Shown piece by piece: positions 1 through 7,542 of a stretch of DNA of 64,000 bases (position 1 is its first letter; every line of letters starts with the position of its first letter). The stretch spans positions 1 to 64,000 of the forward strand of contig CAKVFH010000006.1 of assembly GCA_934746515.1 (NCBI GenBank), in the 5' to 3' direction. Origin of the DNA: an uncultured Clostridia bacterium (GTDB taxonomy: Bacteria; Bacillota; Clostridia; Christensenellales; UBA1242). The notes under the pieces are model-generated. The model worked only from the letters and a program-made list of their open reading frames with translations. It did no database searches and was not told the origin of the DNA. The translations under genes were made by a program, and so were the position numbers.

Positions 1-2
1 CA

Positions 3-305
3 CTGTTAAATTTAAAACCAATTCTTTCAGTTTCGCCAGATGGTAAACTTGAAAAATTAACCGTTGTAAAGGGTAAGAAAAAAGCTTCTGAATTTTTGTT
101 TGAAAGATTTGAAAAAGAATATTTGAATGATGATAAATATGAAGTGTTTATTTTGGACGCAAGCAACAAAGAAGCCGGCGACGAACTTGCTGAAAAAATT
201 AGAACTTCAGGGAAAAAGGTAAATATTAGAAGATTTGAAGTTGGTCCTGTTATTGGTGCACATGCTGGCCCTGGAACAATTGGATGTATTTTTGTTAAAG
301 CATAA
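3..305 (+). CDS. DegV family fatty-acid-binding protein (C-terminal part)
   Basis: Only the last ~100 codons are in the window; the reading frame is open from base 3, so the gene is cut by the window edge. The tail carries the DegV-family ending VGPVIGAHAGPGTIG, preceded by KPILSVSPDGKLE. DegV/FakB proteins bind a fatty acid for presentation to a FakA-type kinase; whether this copy does so cannot be told from the fragment. It is followed directly by a terminator, so it ends its transcription unit. Confidence 0.88.
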   Translation: MLNLKPILSVSPDGKLEKLTVVKGKKKASEFLFERFEKEYLNDDKYEVFILDASNKEAGDELAEKIRTSGKKVNIRRFEVGPVIGAHAGPGTIGCIFVKA

Positions 306-320
306 ATATAAACAAAAAAA

Positions 321-349
321 CTGGTGATGATTTTATCACCAGTTTTTTT
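321..349 (+). terminator. Rho-independent terminator after degV
   Basis: An 8-bp perfect stem CTGGTGAT/ATCACCAG (321-328 with 335-342) with a 6-nt loop is followed by seven T residues. It lies 15 bases after the DegV stop codon. Confidence 0.9.
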
Positions 350-358
350 GTTTAATAG

Positions 359-385
359 ATATCCACCAGTTAGGCTGGTGGATAT
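359..385. repeat. Perfect 11-bp inverted repeat
   Basis: ATATCCACCAG (359-369) and CTGGTGGATAT (375-385) are perfect inverted arms around a 5-nt loop, 16 bases after the preceding terminator hairpin. The following bases (TTGTT) are only weakly T-rich. It could be a back-up terminator, possibly for the opposite strand, or a short palindromic element. Confidence 0.7.
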
Positions 386-480
386 TTGTTGTTTGCAAAT
401 TTTAAAGTGTTTTGCAATAAAATCTGTTTTTTTTGAGTGATAAAATAATGATTATTAAGTTAAAATGCAAGTGCTTTTAA

Positions 481-509
481 TTGACTTAAATTTCTAATTT
501 TTGTATTAT
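481..509 (+). promoter_or_regulatory. Sigma-A-type promoter of the ctsR operon
   Basis: TTGACT (481-486), a 17-bp spacer and TATTAT (504-509) form a near-consensus promoter. The start point would lie near 516, just before the CtsR operator and 33 bases before the ctsR start codon. Confidence 0.75.
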
Positions 510-518
510 AAATATGTT

Positions 519-535
519 ATTGACTATCTTTGATT
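519..535 (+). promoter_or_regulatory. CtsR operator (heptad direct repeat)
   Basis: ATTGACT-ATC-TTTGATT matches the inverse complement of the known CtsR box (RGTCAAA-NAN-RGTCAAA) with one mismatch per heptad and a conforming 3-bp spacer. It covers the predicted transcription start, so binding should block the operon: CtsR autoregulation, as in Bacillus. No second box was seen. Confidence 0.72.
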
Positions 536-548
536 TTTTGGAGGACTA

Positions 549-1004
549 ATGGCAAATATTTCTGACCAAATTGAAAAATTTATAATCGCAACACTTGGAG
601 AAAATGAATCGATTGAGATCACAAGAAATTCGCTAGCCGAGTATTTTTCATGTGTTCCAAGCCAAATCAATTATGTTTTGGAAACCAGATTTACTGTTGA
701 TAGGGGTTTTGTTGTTGAAAGCAGACGCGGCGGCGGTGGCTTTGTTAAAATTAGCAAAATTAAAACCGATGACAACAATAAATATTTGAACAATTTATTT
801 TTGGAAAGCATTGGCGACGAACTCTCGTCAAAAAGATTTTCTCAAATTTTGGATAAGTTGGTTGGTGATGGCATAATGCAACAGAGAGAAAGAGAACTCG
901 TTGAAGCATCTTTGTCGGATGATTCACTTTCAATGCCTTTTACTATTCGCGATAAAGTGAGAGCAAAAGCATTCAAGAGCGTTATATTGAAACTTATGAG
1001 CTAG
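549..1004 (+). CDS. ctsR: CtsR, transcriptional repressor of class III stress genes
   Basis: A 151-residue protein of normal CtsR length. The N-terminal winged helix-turn-helix ends in the glycine-rich wing RRGGGGFVKI (about residues 58-67), the hallmark that reads the operator and senses heat. The C-terminal half is the helical dimerisation and McsB/ClpC-contact domain. The start is fixed by GGAGG at 540-544. It is first in the operon ctsR-mcsA-mcsB-clpC and has a matching operator just upstream, so it should repress itself and the ClpC machinery until stress. Confidence 0.95.
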   Translation: MANISDQIEKFIIATLGENESIEITRNSLAEYFSCVPSQINYVLETRFTVDRGFVVESRRGGGGFVKISKIKTDDNNKYLNNLFLESIGDELSSKRFSQILDKLVGDGIMQQRERELVEASLSDDSLSMPFTIRDKVRAKAFKSVILKLMS

Positions 1005-1017
1005 AAGGAGTGGAGAT

Positions 1018-1365
1018 ATGTCATATTTTAATGATAATTCAAACATCATGTTTGATAATGATGGAATAAATGAAAAGTTTTGTGAAAACTGCAACACTTC
1101 ATTAACTGATGTTTTGAGCAGTGGTGTTGTGGGATGTTATAATTGCTATTTGACCTTTAGAGATGAAATCAGAAATTATTTATTGCAAAAACAAGGTAGT
1201 TTTAATCATATTGGAAAGGTTGCGACAAAGCGTTTTTCTAAACAAAAAATCGAAAACAAAATCAAAGACTTGGAAAAGCAAAAGCAGGAAGCGGTTGACG
1301 CTGAAGACTTTATTGTTGCAGAGTCGTTAAAAAATCAAATAGAAAAATTAAGGAGTTCAATTTAA
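1018..1365 (+). CDS. mcsA: McsA, short form (UVR-motif zinc protein)
   Basis: 115 residues against about 170-185 in Bacillus McsA. Only two CxxC pairs are visible (C22-C25 and C40-C43); the usual extra N-terminal zinc pairs are absent. The C-terminal UVR motif is clear (about residues 75-115, ending in the DFIVAESLKNQIEKL segment). McsA activates the arginine kinase McsB and regulates CtsR. A strong ribosome binding site (AAGGAG) precedes the ATG. It overlaps mcsB by one base and so is translationally coupled. The shortening fits with the unusual McsB next door. Confidence 0.9.
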   Translation: MSYFNDNSNIMFDNDGINEKFCENCNTSLTDVLSSGVVGCYNCYLTFRDEIRNYLLQKQGSFNHIGKVATKRFSKQKIENKIKDLEKQKQEAVDAEDFIVAESLKNQIEKLRSSI

Positions 1366-2375
1366 TGAAAGATTACAGCTCAATCGTGGTTTCTAGCAGT
1401 GTTAGATTTAGACGCAACTTGGTTGGGTTTAATTTTCCATCGACACTTGATGATTTGTCGGGTGTTAAAGTTTTGAATAAACTCGCTGATACGATTTTAA
1501 ATATTGAAGACGATTTTAAGATTTATAAAATCAAATCATTGCCAGAACTTGACAGAAATATTATGTTTGAAAAAGGCTTAATTTCAAGCAAACTTTTAGG
1601 ATTTAATGATTTTAGCGCAACTGTTTTAAATAAAGATGAAGATATTTCGATAATGCTGAATGAGGATGATCACATTGTTGAAAGTTGCACGAAAAAAGGA
1701 CTAAATTTGATATTGGCTTATGATTCGCTAAATGTGATTGACAATGAAATTTTATCCAAACTTGATATCGCATTTGATGATTCATTTGGATTTTTAACAT
1801 CAAATATTGGGCAAGTTGGCACAGGTTTGGAAGCAAGTGTAAAATTGTTTTTGCCGGGACTTAAGATAACTGGGAAACTAAAAAATATTCAATCGGAGAT
1901 AGAATCTCAAGGTTATGATATTTTGTTTGCATCAGATGGACAGTTTAAAAATAATGAGTATATGTTCACGGTTTCAAACAAACAAACAATTGGAAAAAGA
2001 GAAAGCGATTATGTTATAAAAATCACTGAACTTGCAATAAGAATTTGTGAAATGGAAATTTTGGCAAGAAATGAACTTTTGTCTAAAACTTACATTGATG
2101 ACATAAAAGATATGGTGTTCAGAGCTTGGGGGATTGCTACGAATTGTTACAAAATTTCTGAAATAGAAGCACAGAAGTTTTTGACTGAACTAAAAATTGG
2201 TGTTGCGTTAGACTTTATCAGATTTAAAGAAGCTAATTCAATTGACAACTTGATAGTGGATGTTATGCCATATTCACTCACAAAAATTTCTGAAATGAAA
2301 ATTTCGGCTATTGAACTTGATAAATATCGTGCTAAATTTTTAGCTAATATCTTAAAATCAAAAAGAATAAAATAG
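1365..2375 (+). CDS. mcsB: McsB-type protein-arginine kinase, probably degenerate
   Basis: 336 residues with the phosphagen-kinase fold recognisable throughout (SSVRFRRN near 11-18, LNEDDHI near 98-104, VGTGLEASV near 151-159, VSNKQTIGK near 203-211). McsB phosphorylates arginines to mark proteins for ClpC-ClpP. Compared from memory with the Geobacillus enzyme, several functional positions differ: the ATP-binding Arg29 is Ser12, the Arg of the NEEDHIR motif is Val105, the catalytic-loop Cys167 is Asn147, and the RGTYGEGSE substrate loop is not conserved (around 187-195). Family and operon position are secure; kinase activity is doubtful. Confidence 0.88.
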   Translation: MKDYSSIVVSSSVRFRRNLVGFNFPSTLDDLSGVKVLNKLADTILNIEDDFKIYKIKSLPELDRNIMFEKGLISSKLLGFNDFSATVLNKDEDISIMLNEDDHIVESCTKKGLNLILAYDSLNVIDNEILSKLDIAFDDSFGFLTSNIGQVGTGLEASVKLFLPGLKITGKLKNIQSEIESQGYDILFASDGQFKNNEYMFTVSNKQTIGKRESDYVIKITELAIRICEMEILARNELLSKTYIDDIKDMVFRAWGIATNCYKISEIEAQKFLTELKIGVALDFIRFKEANSIDNLIVDVMPYSLTKISEMKISAIELDKYRAKFLANILKSKRIK

Positions 2376-2389
2376 GGGGCATTTAAGCT

Positions 2390-4789
2390 ATGCAAAATCA
2401 AATACAAAATGTTTTTAGAGAAGCAACCAGCTTTGCTGAAAGGTTAGGCTCAAAAACTGTTGAAACTGAACATTTGCTTTATGGTGTGCTTTGTGAAGAA
2501 AATAGCATTGCATCAAAAGTTTTGATTGGGTCTGGTGTTAGCAAGCAAGCGTATAGCTCAATTATAAAATCTGTGTCTAAAAACAATATGCAATATTCAT
2601 CTGCAACTAAAGCGGAACTGTCAAAAAATGTCTCATTGATTTTATCGAGAGTTTCAAACGATAAGGCTAATATTCAAGATGTTTTGTATTTGCTTTTGTC
2701 GAGACAGGCTTTTAAGTCGTATGTTATTATTTCATCTGTTTTTGGTTTGGATGTAAACTTGATTTTGAAGAAACTAGAACCAACTTTGGGTATTTATTCA
2801 AAAAATAAAAAAACGCAAATTAGTTCAAATTTGTCTGAAAATTTGCCTGATGAACTTAAAAATTTGGGAATTAACCTAAATGTTAAAATGCAAAACAGCG
2901 ATCTTGAAAGAGTTATTGGTAGAGATGATGAGATTGAAAGAACAATTGAAATCTTGTGTAGAAAAACTAAAAATAATCCTGTTTTGGTGGGTGAACCTGG
3001 TGTTGGAAAAACAAGTGTTGTTGAAGGACTTGCTTTAAAAATCAATCAAGGAGATGTTCCTGATTTGTTGCAAGGGAAAATTATTTTTTCAATGGATTTG
3101 GCATCACTTATGGCTGGCACAAAATTTCGCGGAAGCATGGAAGAAAAATTGAAGAAAGCAATAAATGCAATTTTGGCGAATCCAAACATTATTGTTTTTA
3201 TTGATGAGATTCACATGCTTGCTCAAGCTGGAAATAAAGATGGCGATATTTCGCCAGCTGATATTTTGAAACCATATCTCGCGCGTGGTGAGATTCACTG
3301 TATTGGTGCAACGACATTAAAAGAGTATAAGGATTATATTGAAAAGGATTCTGCGCTAGAGAGAAGATTTCAGATTGTTTCGGTTGAAGAACCAAGCGAA
3401 CTTGACACTATTGCAATCTTAAAAAATATTAGACCAGCATTTGAGAAATTTCATGGTGTTTCAATTTCTGATGATGCAATTGAATCAGCTGTTTCGCTTT
3501 CCATCAGATATATAACAAATAGATTTTTACCTGACAAGGCAATTGATTTGATTGATGAAGCTTGCAGTAAAATTAAACTTACAAAATCACCAGAGTCAAG
3601 GCAGATTGCAGAACTAAATAAAATGATTGTTTTGCTTGATAGAGAAAAAGAAATGTGCGTTTCTGGTGGCAGAGAAGATTATAAAAAAGCAATTGAAATC
3701 AATGAAAGAAAAGCGCAAATTCTTGACAAATTGGCTGAAATTCGTGCAAAAAACTCGCAAAATAGCGCAAATTTTGAAAATGTTATCACATCAAACAATA
3801 TTCGTGAAGTGGTTTCTGCTTGGACTAAAATACCAGTAAATAGATTATCTTCAACTGATAAAGACAAACTTTTGAATTTGGAAAAAATTATTGGAGACAG
3901 AGTTATTGGACAGCCTGAAGCGGTTAGTGCGGTTGCAAATGCAATCAGAAGATCAAAGGCAGATATCAATGATCCAAACAGACCAATTGGTTCGTTTTTG
4001 TTTTTAGGACCAACTGGTGTTGGTAAAACAGAACTTGCAAAAGCGGTTGCAGATGTTATGTTTAACTCTGAAGACTCAATACTCAGGTTTGACATGAGTG
4101 AGTTTATGGAACAGGCTTCGGTTGCGAGACTTATTGGTGCGCCACCAGGATATGTTGGATACGACCAAGGCGGAGAACTCACTGATGCTGTTAAAAACAA
4201 TCCATATTCAGTTGTTTTGTTTGATGAAATTGAAAAAGCTCATCCGGATATTTTTAATTTGCTTTTACAAATTTTGGATGAAGGAAGGCTGACAGACTCT
4301 AAAGGGAAACATATTAACTTTAGAAACACAATAATAATTTTGACAAGCAATAATGGTGTTCAAGATTTGATTGTAAGAAGAAAACTTGAGCGTCAAACTG
4401 GTTCGGCAAAAGTTTCGACAGAAGACTTTTTGATGAACAGATTGCGTGAAAAATTTAAGCCAGAACTTCTTAATCGTATTGACCAGATTGTTATATTTGA
4501 TTCGCTTTCAAGAGAAAGTGTTTTGAAAATCAGTTCTCTTATGCTTGACTCATTTGTTAAACGAGTTGCAAAGAAAAACATTCGATTGATTATTACTGAC
4601 AGTGCTAAAAACTTGATTTGTGATCTTGGCTATGATGAAGAATATGGTGCAAGACCAATCAAAAAGGTTATTGATAAAAAGATTAAAGATGTTCTTGCTG
4701 GAATGATTATTCGCGGAGATGTTCAAGAGAATTCAGCAATTCAAATTGATGCAAATGGCGGTGAATTTTCTTTTAAAATTCTTTGCTAA
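2390..4789 (+). CDS. clpC: ClpC, AAA+ unfoldase of the ClpCP protease
   Basis: 799 residues, full length for ClpC. In order: N-terminal double Clp-N repeat (1-140), first AAA+ module with Walker A GEPGVGKT (~201-208) and Walker B IIVFIDEIHM, a UVR/middle-domain coiled coil (~415-470), second AAA+ module with GPTGVGKT (~541-548) and VVLFDEIEKAH, and the C-terminal D2-small domain. It unfolds substrates for ClpP, and in Bacillus recognises McsB-phosphorylated arginines. Last gene of the CtsR operon, 14 bases after mcsB. The D2 small domain contains no obvious defect. Confidence 0.96.
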   Translation: MQNQIQNVFREATSFAERLGSKTVETEHLLYGVLCEENSIASKVLIGSGVSKQAYSSIIKSVSKNNMQYSSATKAELSKNVSLILSRVSNDKANIQDVLYLLLSRQAFKSYVIISSVFGLDVNLILKKLEPTLGIYSKNKKTQISSNLSENLPDELKNLGINLNVKMQNSDLERVIGRDDEIERTIEILCRKTKNNPVLVGEPGVGKTSVVEGLALKINQGDVPDLLQGKIIFSMDLASLMAGTKFRGSMEEKLKKAINAILANPNIIVFIDEIHMLAQAGNKDGDISPADILKPYLARGEIHCIGATTLKEYKDYIEKDSALERRFQIVSVEEPSELDTIAILKNIRPAFEKFHGVSISDDAIESAVSLSIRYITNRFLPDKAIDLIDEACSKIKLTKSPESRQIAELNKMIVLLDREKEMCVSGGREDYKKAIEINERKAQILDKLAEIRAKNSQNSANFENVITSNNIREVVSAWTKIPVNRLSSTDKDKLLNLEKIIGDRVIGQPEAVSAVANAIRRSKADINDPNRPIGSFLFLGPTGVGKTELAKAVADVMFNSEDSILRFDMSEFMEQASVARLIGAPPGYVGYDQGGELTDAVKNNPYSVVLFDEIEKAHPDIFNLLLQILDEGRLTDSKGKHINFRNTIIILTSNNGVQDLIVRRKLERQTGSAKVSTEDFLMNRLREKFKPELLNRIDQIVIFDSLSRESVLKISSLMLDSFVKRVAKKNIRLIITDSAKNLICDLGYDEEYGARPIKKVIDKKIKDVLAGMIIRGDVQENSAIQIDANGGEFSFKILC

Positions 4790-4795
4790 TTCATT

Positions 4796-4823
4796 TTGAA
4801 TTTTTTGGCCGTTTGGTTATAAT
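4796..4823 (+). promoter_or_regulatory. Promoter of hpf inside the end of clpC
   Basis: TTGAAT (4796-4801) and TATAAT (4818-4823) with a 16-bp spacer, just after the clpC stop codon. It gives hpf its own transcript with a leader of about 25 bases. Confidence 0.6.
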
Positions 4824-4854
4824 TAGTTTAGAACATTTGAAGGAGATTATAATT

Positions 4855-5382
4855 ATGAAAATAGATGTTGTTCAAAGAAATTATGTTGCAAGGGAGAAAT
4901 TGCTTGATTTAATCAATAAGAAACTCCAAAAATTTGACAAATATTTATCTGATGCAGTTACAGCAAAAGTTGTTTTGTCAAAAGCTGGCAACCAAAATAA
5001 ATATAAAATGGAAATTACAATTAAAGATACAAACTTGTTTGTTAGAAGCGAAGTTCAATCAGACAATATGTATGTGAATCTCGACACATGTCTTGCTAAA
5101 ATTGAAAGACAAGTTGTTAGAGTTGCTGGAAAATATAAAGACAGCGTTAAAAATGTTGATCCAATGGATTTGCTGTTCCTTGATGATGTTCCTGAAATTG
5201 AACCAGCAAAAATCGTTAAAACAAAAGAATTTAATCTTGACATTTTGTCAGAAGAACAAGCTGTTGATCAACTTGAATTGATTGGTAATGATTTCTACAT
5301 TTATAAAGACAACAAAACAGGCAATGTTAATGTGCTTTATAAACGCTCTGACGGAAATTATGGCTTGATTAAAACAAAATAG
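4855..5382 (+). CDS. hpf: Long-form ribosome hibernation promoting factor (HPF/RaiA)
   Basis: 175 residues from the ATG at 4855. An upstream in-frame ATG at 4783 would place the promoter inside the gene, whereas 4855 has AAGGAG at the right distance. The N-terminal S30AE domain (1-105, lysine-rich, with KMEITIKDTNLFVRSE) binds the 30S decoding site. The C-terminal domain (about 120-175, QAVDQLELIGNDFYIYKD and NVLYKRSDGNYGLI) is the dimerisation module that makes 100S ribosomes in Firmicutes. Placement right after the stress operon fits a role in stress and stationary phase. Confidence 0.95.
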   Translation: MKIDVVQRNYVAREKLLDLINKKLQKFDKYLSDAVTAKVVLSKAGNQNKYKMEITIKDTNLFVRSEVQSDNMYVNLDTCLAKIERQVVRVAGKYKDSVKNVDPMDLLFLDDVPEIEPAKIVKTKEFNLDILSEEQAVDQLELIGNDFYIYKDNKTGNVNVLYKRSDGNYGLIKTK

Positions 5383-5393
5383 TTTTTAAGCTT

Positions 5394-5421
5394 GGCATAC
5401 AGCAAAATGTATGCCTTTTTT
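5394..5421 (+). terminator. Terminator after hpf
   Basis: GGCATAC (5394-5400) pairs with GTATGCC (5409-5415) around an 8-nt loop, followed by six T residues. Confidence 0.88.
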
Positions 5422-5432
5422 ATGGTAAAATT

Positions 5433-6422
5433 ATGAAAGAATTTTTTAAAGTTGAAAATTTATGTTTTGGATATATAAAAAAACCGCTTTGTTTAAAGGA
5501 TATCAATTTTTCGGCAGGAGAAAATGATAAAATTCTTGTGCTTGCGTTGGATGATTCTGGAAAAACATCAATGATAAAAACACTATCTGGTTTTGATGAT
5601 AAATTTTTTGGAAAGGTCTTTTTGCATGGAAAAGAAATCAGGCAGATTCCTGATGAAGAAAAGAAAATATCAATTATTTTTGATAATCCGGTTTTGGTTA
5701 ATGGTTCAATTGATAAAAATTTGAATTTTTTGTTTGAAACAATAAACAAGCCTGTTCCAAGCGATGAAGAAAAAATTGAATTATTAAAAAGGGTTGGTTT
5801 AACTTTTCCGCTTAAGGAAAAAATTTATAAGCTAGGGAAGTTTGAACAATTTAAGTTTTGTTTGCTTCGAAGCATTATAAAAGAATCGGAAATTATTTTT
5901 ATTGACGATATTTGGAAAAATAATTTCAGTGATGAAGAGTTAAAGGAGCTGCAAAAGCTACTAATTGACAATTTTTGTGACAAACTTGTTTTTGCATTTG
6001 CTAGTGACAAATCTTTTGTTAAAAATAGGAGATTTTTTGAAGAGTTTAAACCAAACAAAGTTTTATATTTGAGCTATTCTAAAATTGCGGAATATAAAAC
6101 TATTGAAGAGTTTCTGGATTGTTCTATCAATTTGGATGCTTGTGCGTTTAACTTTGAACTGGTTAGGAAAGAAGGTTATTGTGTTTTTCAAGACGGAAGT
6201 TTTTATTTGGTGTTTGACGAGAAAAACGAGATTAAAATTGACAAGTCTTTAAATGGAAATTTTGAGAAATTAAAGCTTGCTAATAATGATAATGAAGACA
6301 TAATTTTGGTTTATAAAAATGATTTAAAAATCGACTTTTTGAAAAATAATGACTTTAACAAATTGCTGGAGTTAAAACAAATGATGATATTTTCAAAACT
6401 TGATGGAAGTAAAGTATTATAA
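5433..6422 (+). CDS. ABC-type ATP-binding protein with degraded motifs
   Basis: 329 residues. Residues 1-215 follow the ABC ATPase plan: a Walker A-like DDSGKTSMIK (~40-49), hydrophobic Walker B EIIFIDDIW (~153-161) and an ABC-signature region reading KLGKFEQFKFCLLR (~133-146) instead of LSGGQ. The Q-loop Gln reads Asp (IIFDNP) and the catalytic Glu after Walker B is Asp. The ~115-residue C-terminus is not recognised. No permease gene is adjacent. It has only a weak ribosome binding site and sits between two terminator/promoter boundaries. It may be a regulator or an inactive relative rather than a transporter motor. Confidence 0.65.
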   Translation: MKEFFKVENLCFGYIKKPLCLKDINFSAGENDKILVLALDDSGKTSMIKTLSGFDDKFFGKVFLHGKEIRQIPDEEKKISIIFDNPVLVNGSIDKNLNFLFETINKPVPSDEEKIELLKRVGLTFPLKEKIYKLGKFEQFKFCLLRSIIKESEIIFIDDIWKNNFSDEELKELQKLLIDNFCDKLVFAFASDKSFVKNRRFFEEFKPNKVLYLSYSKIAEYKTIEEFLDCSINLDACAFNFELVRKEGYCVFQDGSFYLVFDEKNEIKIDKSLNGNFEKLKLANNDNEDIILVYKNDLKIDFLKNNDFNKLLELKQMMIFSKLDGSKVL

Positions 6423-6439
6423 AATATTGCTAAAAATTA

Positions 6440-6468
6440 TTGAAATTAAAATTTGGATTTGTTATAAT
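6440..6468 (+). promoter_or_regulatory. Promoter of the HTH-nth operon
   Basis: TTGAAA (6440-6445), 17-bp spacer, TATAAT (6463-6468). The predicted start near 6475 leaves a short leader with AAGGAG before the ATG at 6494. Confidence 0.75.
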
Positions 6469-6493
6469 ACAAAATGTATTTAAGGAGATAATT

Positions 6494-6907
6494 ATGGATT
6501 ATTTGGCTGGAAAGAATAATGGTGCTAATGTTCAAGATAAAAATGAGAGTGGTGCTAAACAAACAAAAAAGCAAGAATCTCAATTTTCTAAACTTGAAAA
6601 GTCAATACTATCTTGTTTGACGCTTGATCAACAAGCTGTTATTTGTGAAAAGTTTTTGACACCTGAAATTATTTCAGTGCTTGAAGACAAGGAACTTATT
6701 GATTGTATCAACGCATTTTTTAAAAATAATCTTAACATTTCCGAAACTAGCAGAAACGCTTTTTTGCACAGAAATACTCTCTTGTATCGTATTGAAAAAA
6801 TTAGCAGAGTTACAAAACTTAACATCAGAAATTTTGATGATGCGATGACTTTTAAAATTTTAACTATTGTTTATGATAAAATGAATGAAAGACTAGGGAG
6901 AAAATAA
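6494..6907 (+). CDS. Small PucR/CdaR-type helix-turn-helix protein
   Basis: 137 residues from the ATG at 6494; an earlier in-frame ATG at 6440 is rejected because it overlaps the promoter. The C-terminal ~70 residues match the PucR-family HTH: a CINAFFKNNLNISETSR helix pair followed by LHRNTLLYRIEKI. The N-terminal ~45 residues are charged and probably unstructured. Full-length PucR/CdaR regulators carry large sensor domains that are missing here, so this is a stand-alone DNA-binding module of unknown target. Its stop overlaps the nth start by one base. Confidence 0.78.
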   Translation: MDYLAGKNNGANVQDKNESGAKQTKKQESQFSKLEKSILSCLTLDQQAVICEKFLTPEIISVLEDKELIDCINAFFKNNLNISETSRNAFLHRNTLLYRIEKISRVTKLNIRNFDDAMTFKILTIVYDKMNERLGRK

Positions 6908-7533
6908 TGAAGTCGAATGTTTTGGATATTGTAAATGCGGTTGACAAACTTTATGAGAACCCAAAATGCGAACTTGTTTTTTCATCGAATTATGAATTGC
7001 TCGTTGCTGTTATATTGTCTGCTCAATGCACCGATAAAAGAGTTAATCAAGTGACGAGTGAACTTTTTAAAGAGTTTAATACTCCTGAAAAAATGATTAC
7101 TTTGTCACAAGAGCAGTTGGAAAACAAAATTCGTTCTTGTGGCTTTTTTCATAATAAGGCTAAACATATTTTGGAAGCTTCAAAAGATCTTGTTGAAAGA
7201 TTTAATGGAGAGATTCCGAGTGATAAGAAAAGTTTAAAAAGTTTGGCAGGTGTTGGGGAAAAAACTGCAAATGTCGTGCTTGCCACTGCGTTTAATGTTC
7301 CAGCGATTGCTGTCGACACACATGTTTTTCGCGTTTCAAACAGGCTGGGTATTGCAAATTCAAAGGATGTTTTAAAAACACAAAAACAACTTGAAAAGAA
7401 TCTTCCAAAAGACAAATGGATAAAATTTCATTATGCACTTGTGCTTCATGGCAGATATGTTTGCAAGTCTCAAAAACCAAACTGCGAAGGCTGTGGACTA
7501 AAAGAATATTGTAAATTTTACAAAAAAAGATAG
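6907..7533 (+). CDS. nth: Endonuclease III (DNA glycosylase/AP lyase)
   Basis: 208 residues, normal length. Removes oxidised pyrimidines in base excision repair. The helix-hairpin-helix LAGVGEKTANVVL (~111-123) contains the catalytic Lys; the catalytic Asp is in VDTHVFRVSNRLG (~136-148). The C-terminal [4Fe-4S] motif has exact spacing, C-x6-C-x2-C-x5-C. Translationally coupled to the upstream HTH gene and 9 bases before obgE. Confidence 0.96.
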   Translation: MKSNVLDIVNAVDKLYENPKCELVFSSNYELLVAVILSAQCTDKRVNQVTSELFKEFNTPEKMITLSQEQLENKIRSCGFFHNKAKHILEASKDLVERFNGEIPSDKKSLKSLAGVGEKTANVVLATAFNVPAIAVDTHVFRVSNRLGIANSKDVLKTQKQLEKNLPKDKWIKFHYALVLHGRYVCKSQKPNCEGCGLKEYCKFYKKR

Positions 7534-7542
7534 GAGAGTTTT

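Noticed and set aside
3679..4200. Reverse-strand ORF inside clpC
   Set aside because: Overlaps the second AAA+ module of clpC and has no independent signals.
4783..4854. Longer hpf reading frame starting at 4783
   Set aside because: It would overlap clpC and contain the TATAAT promoter; the ATG at 4855 has an AAGGAG and matches the family N-terminus.
6440..6493. Longer start for the PucR-type HTH gene
   Set aside because: The segment is the promoter itself; the ATG at 6494 has the ribosome binding site.
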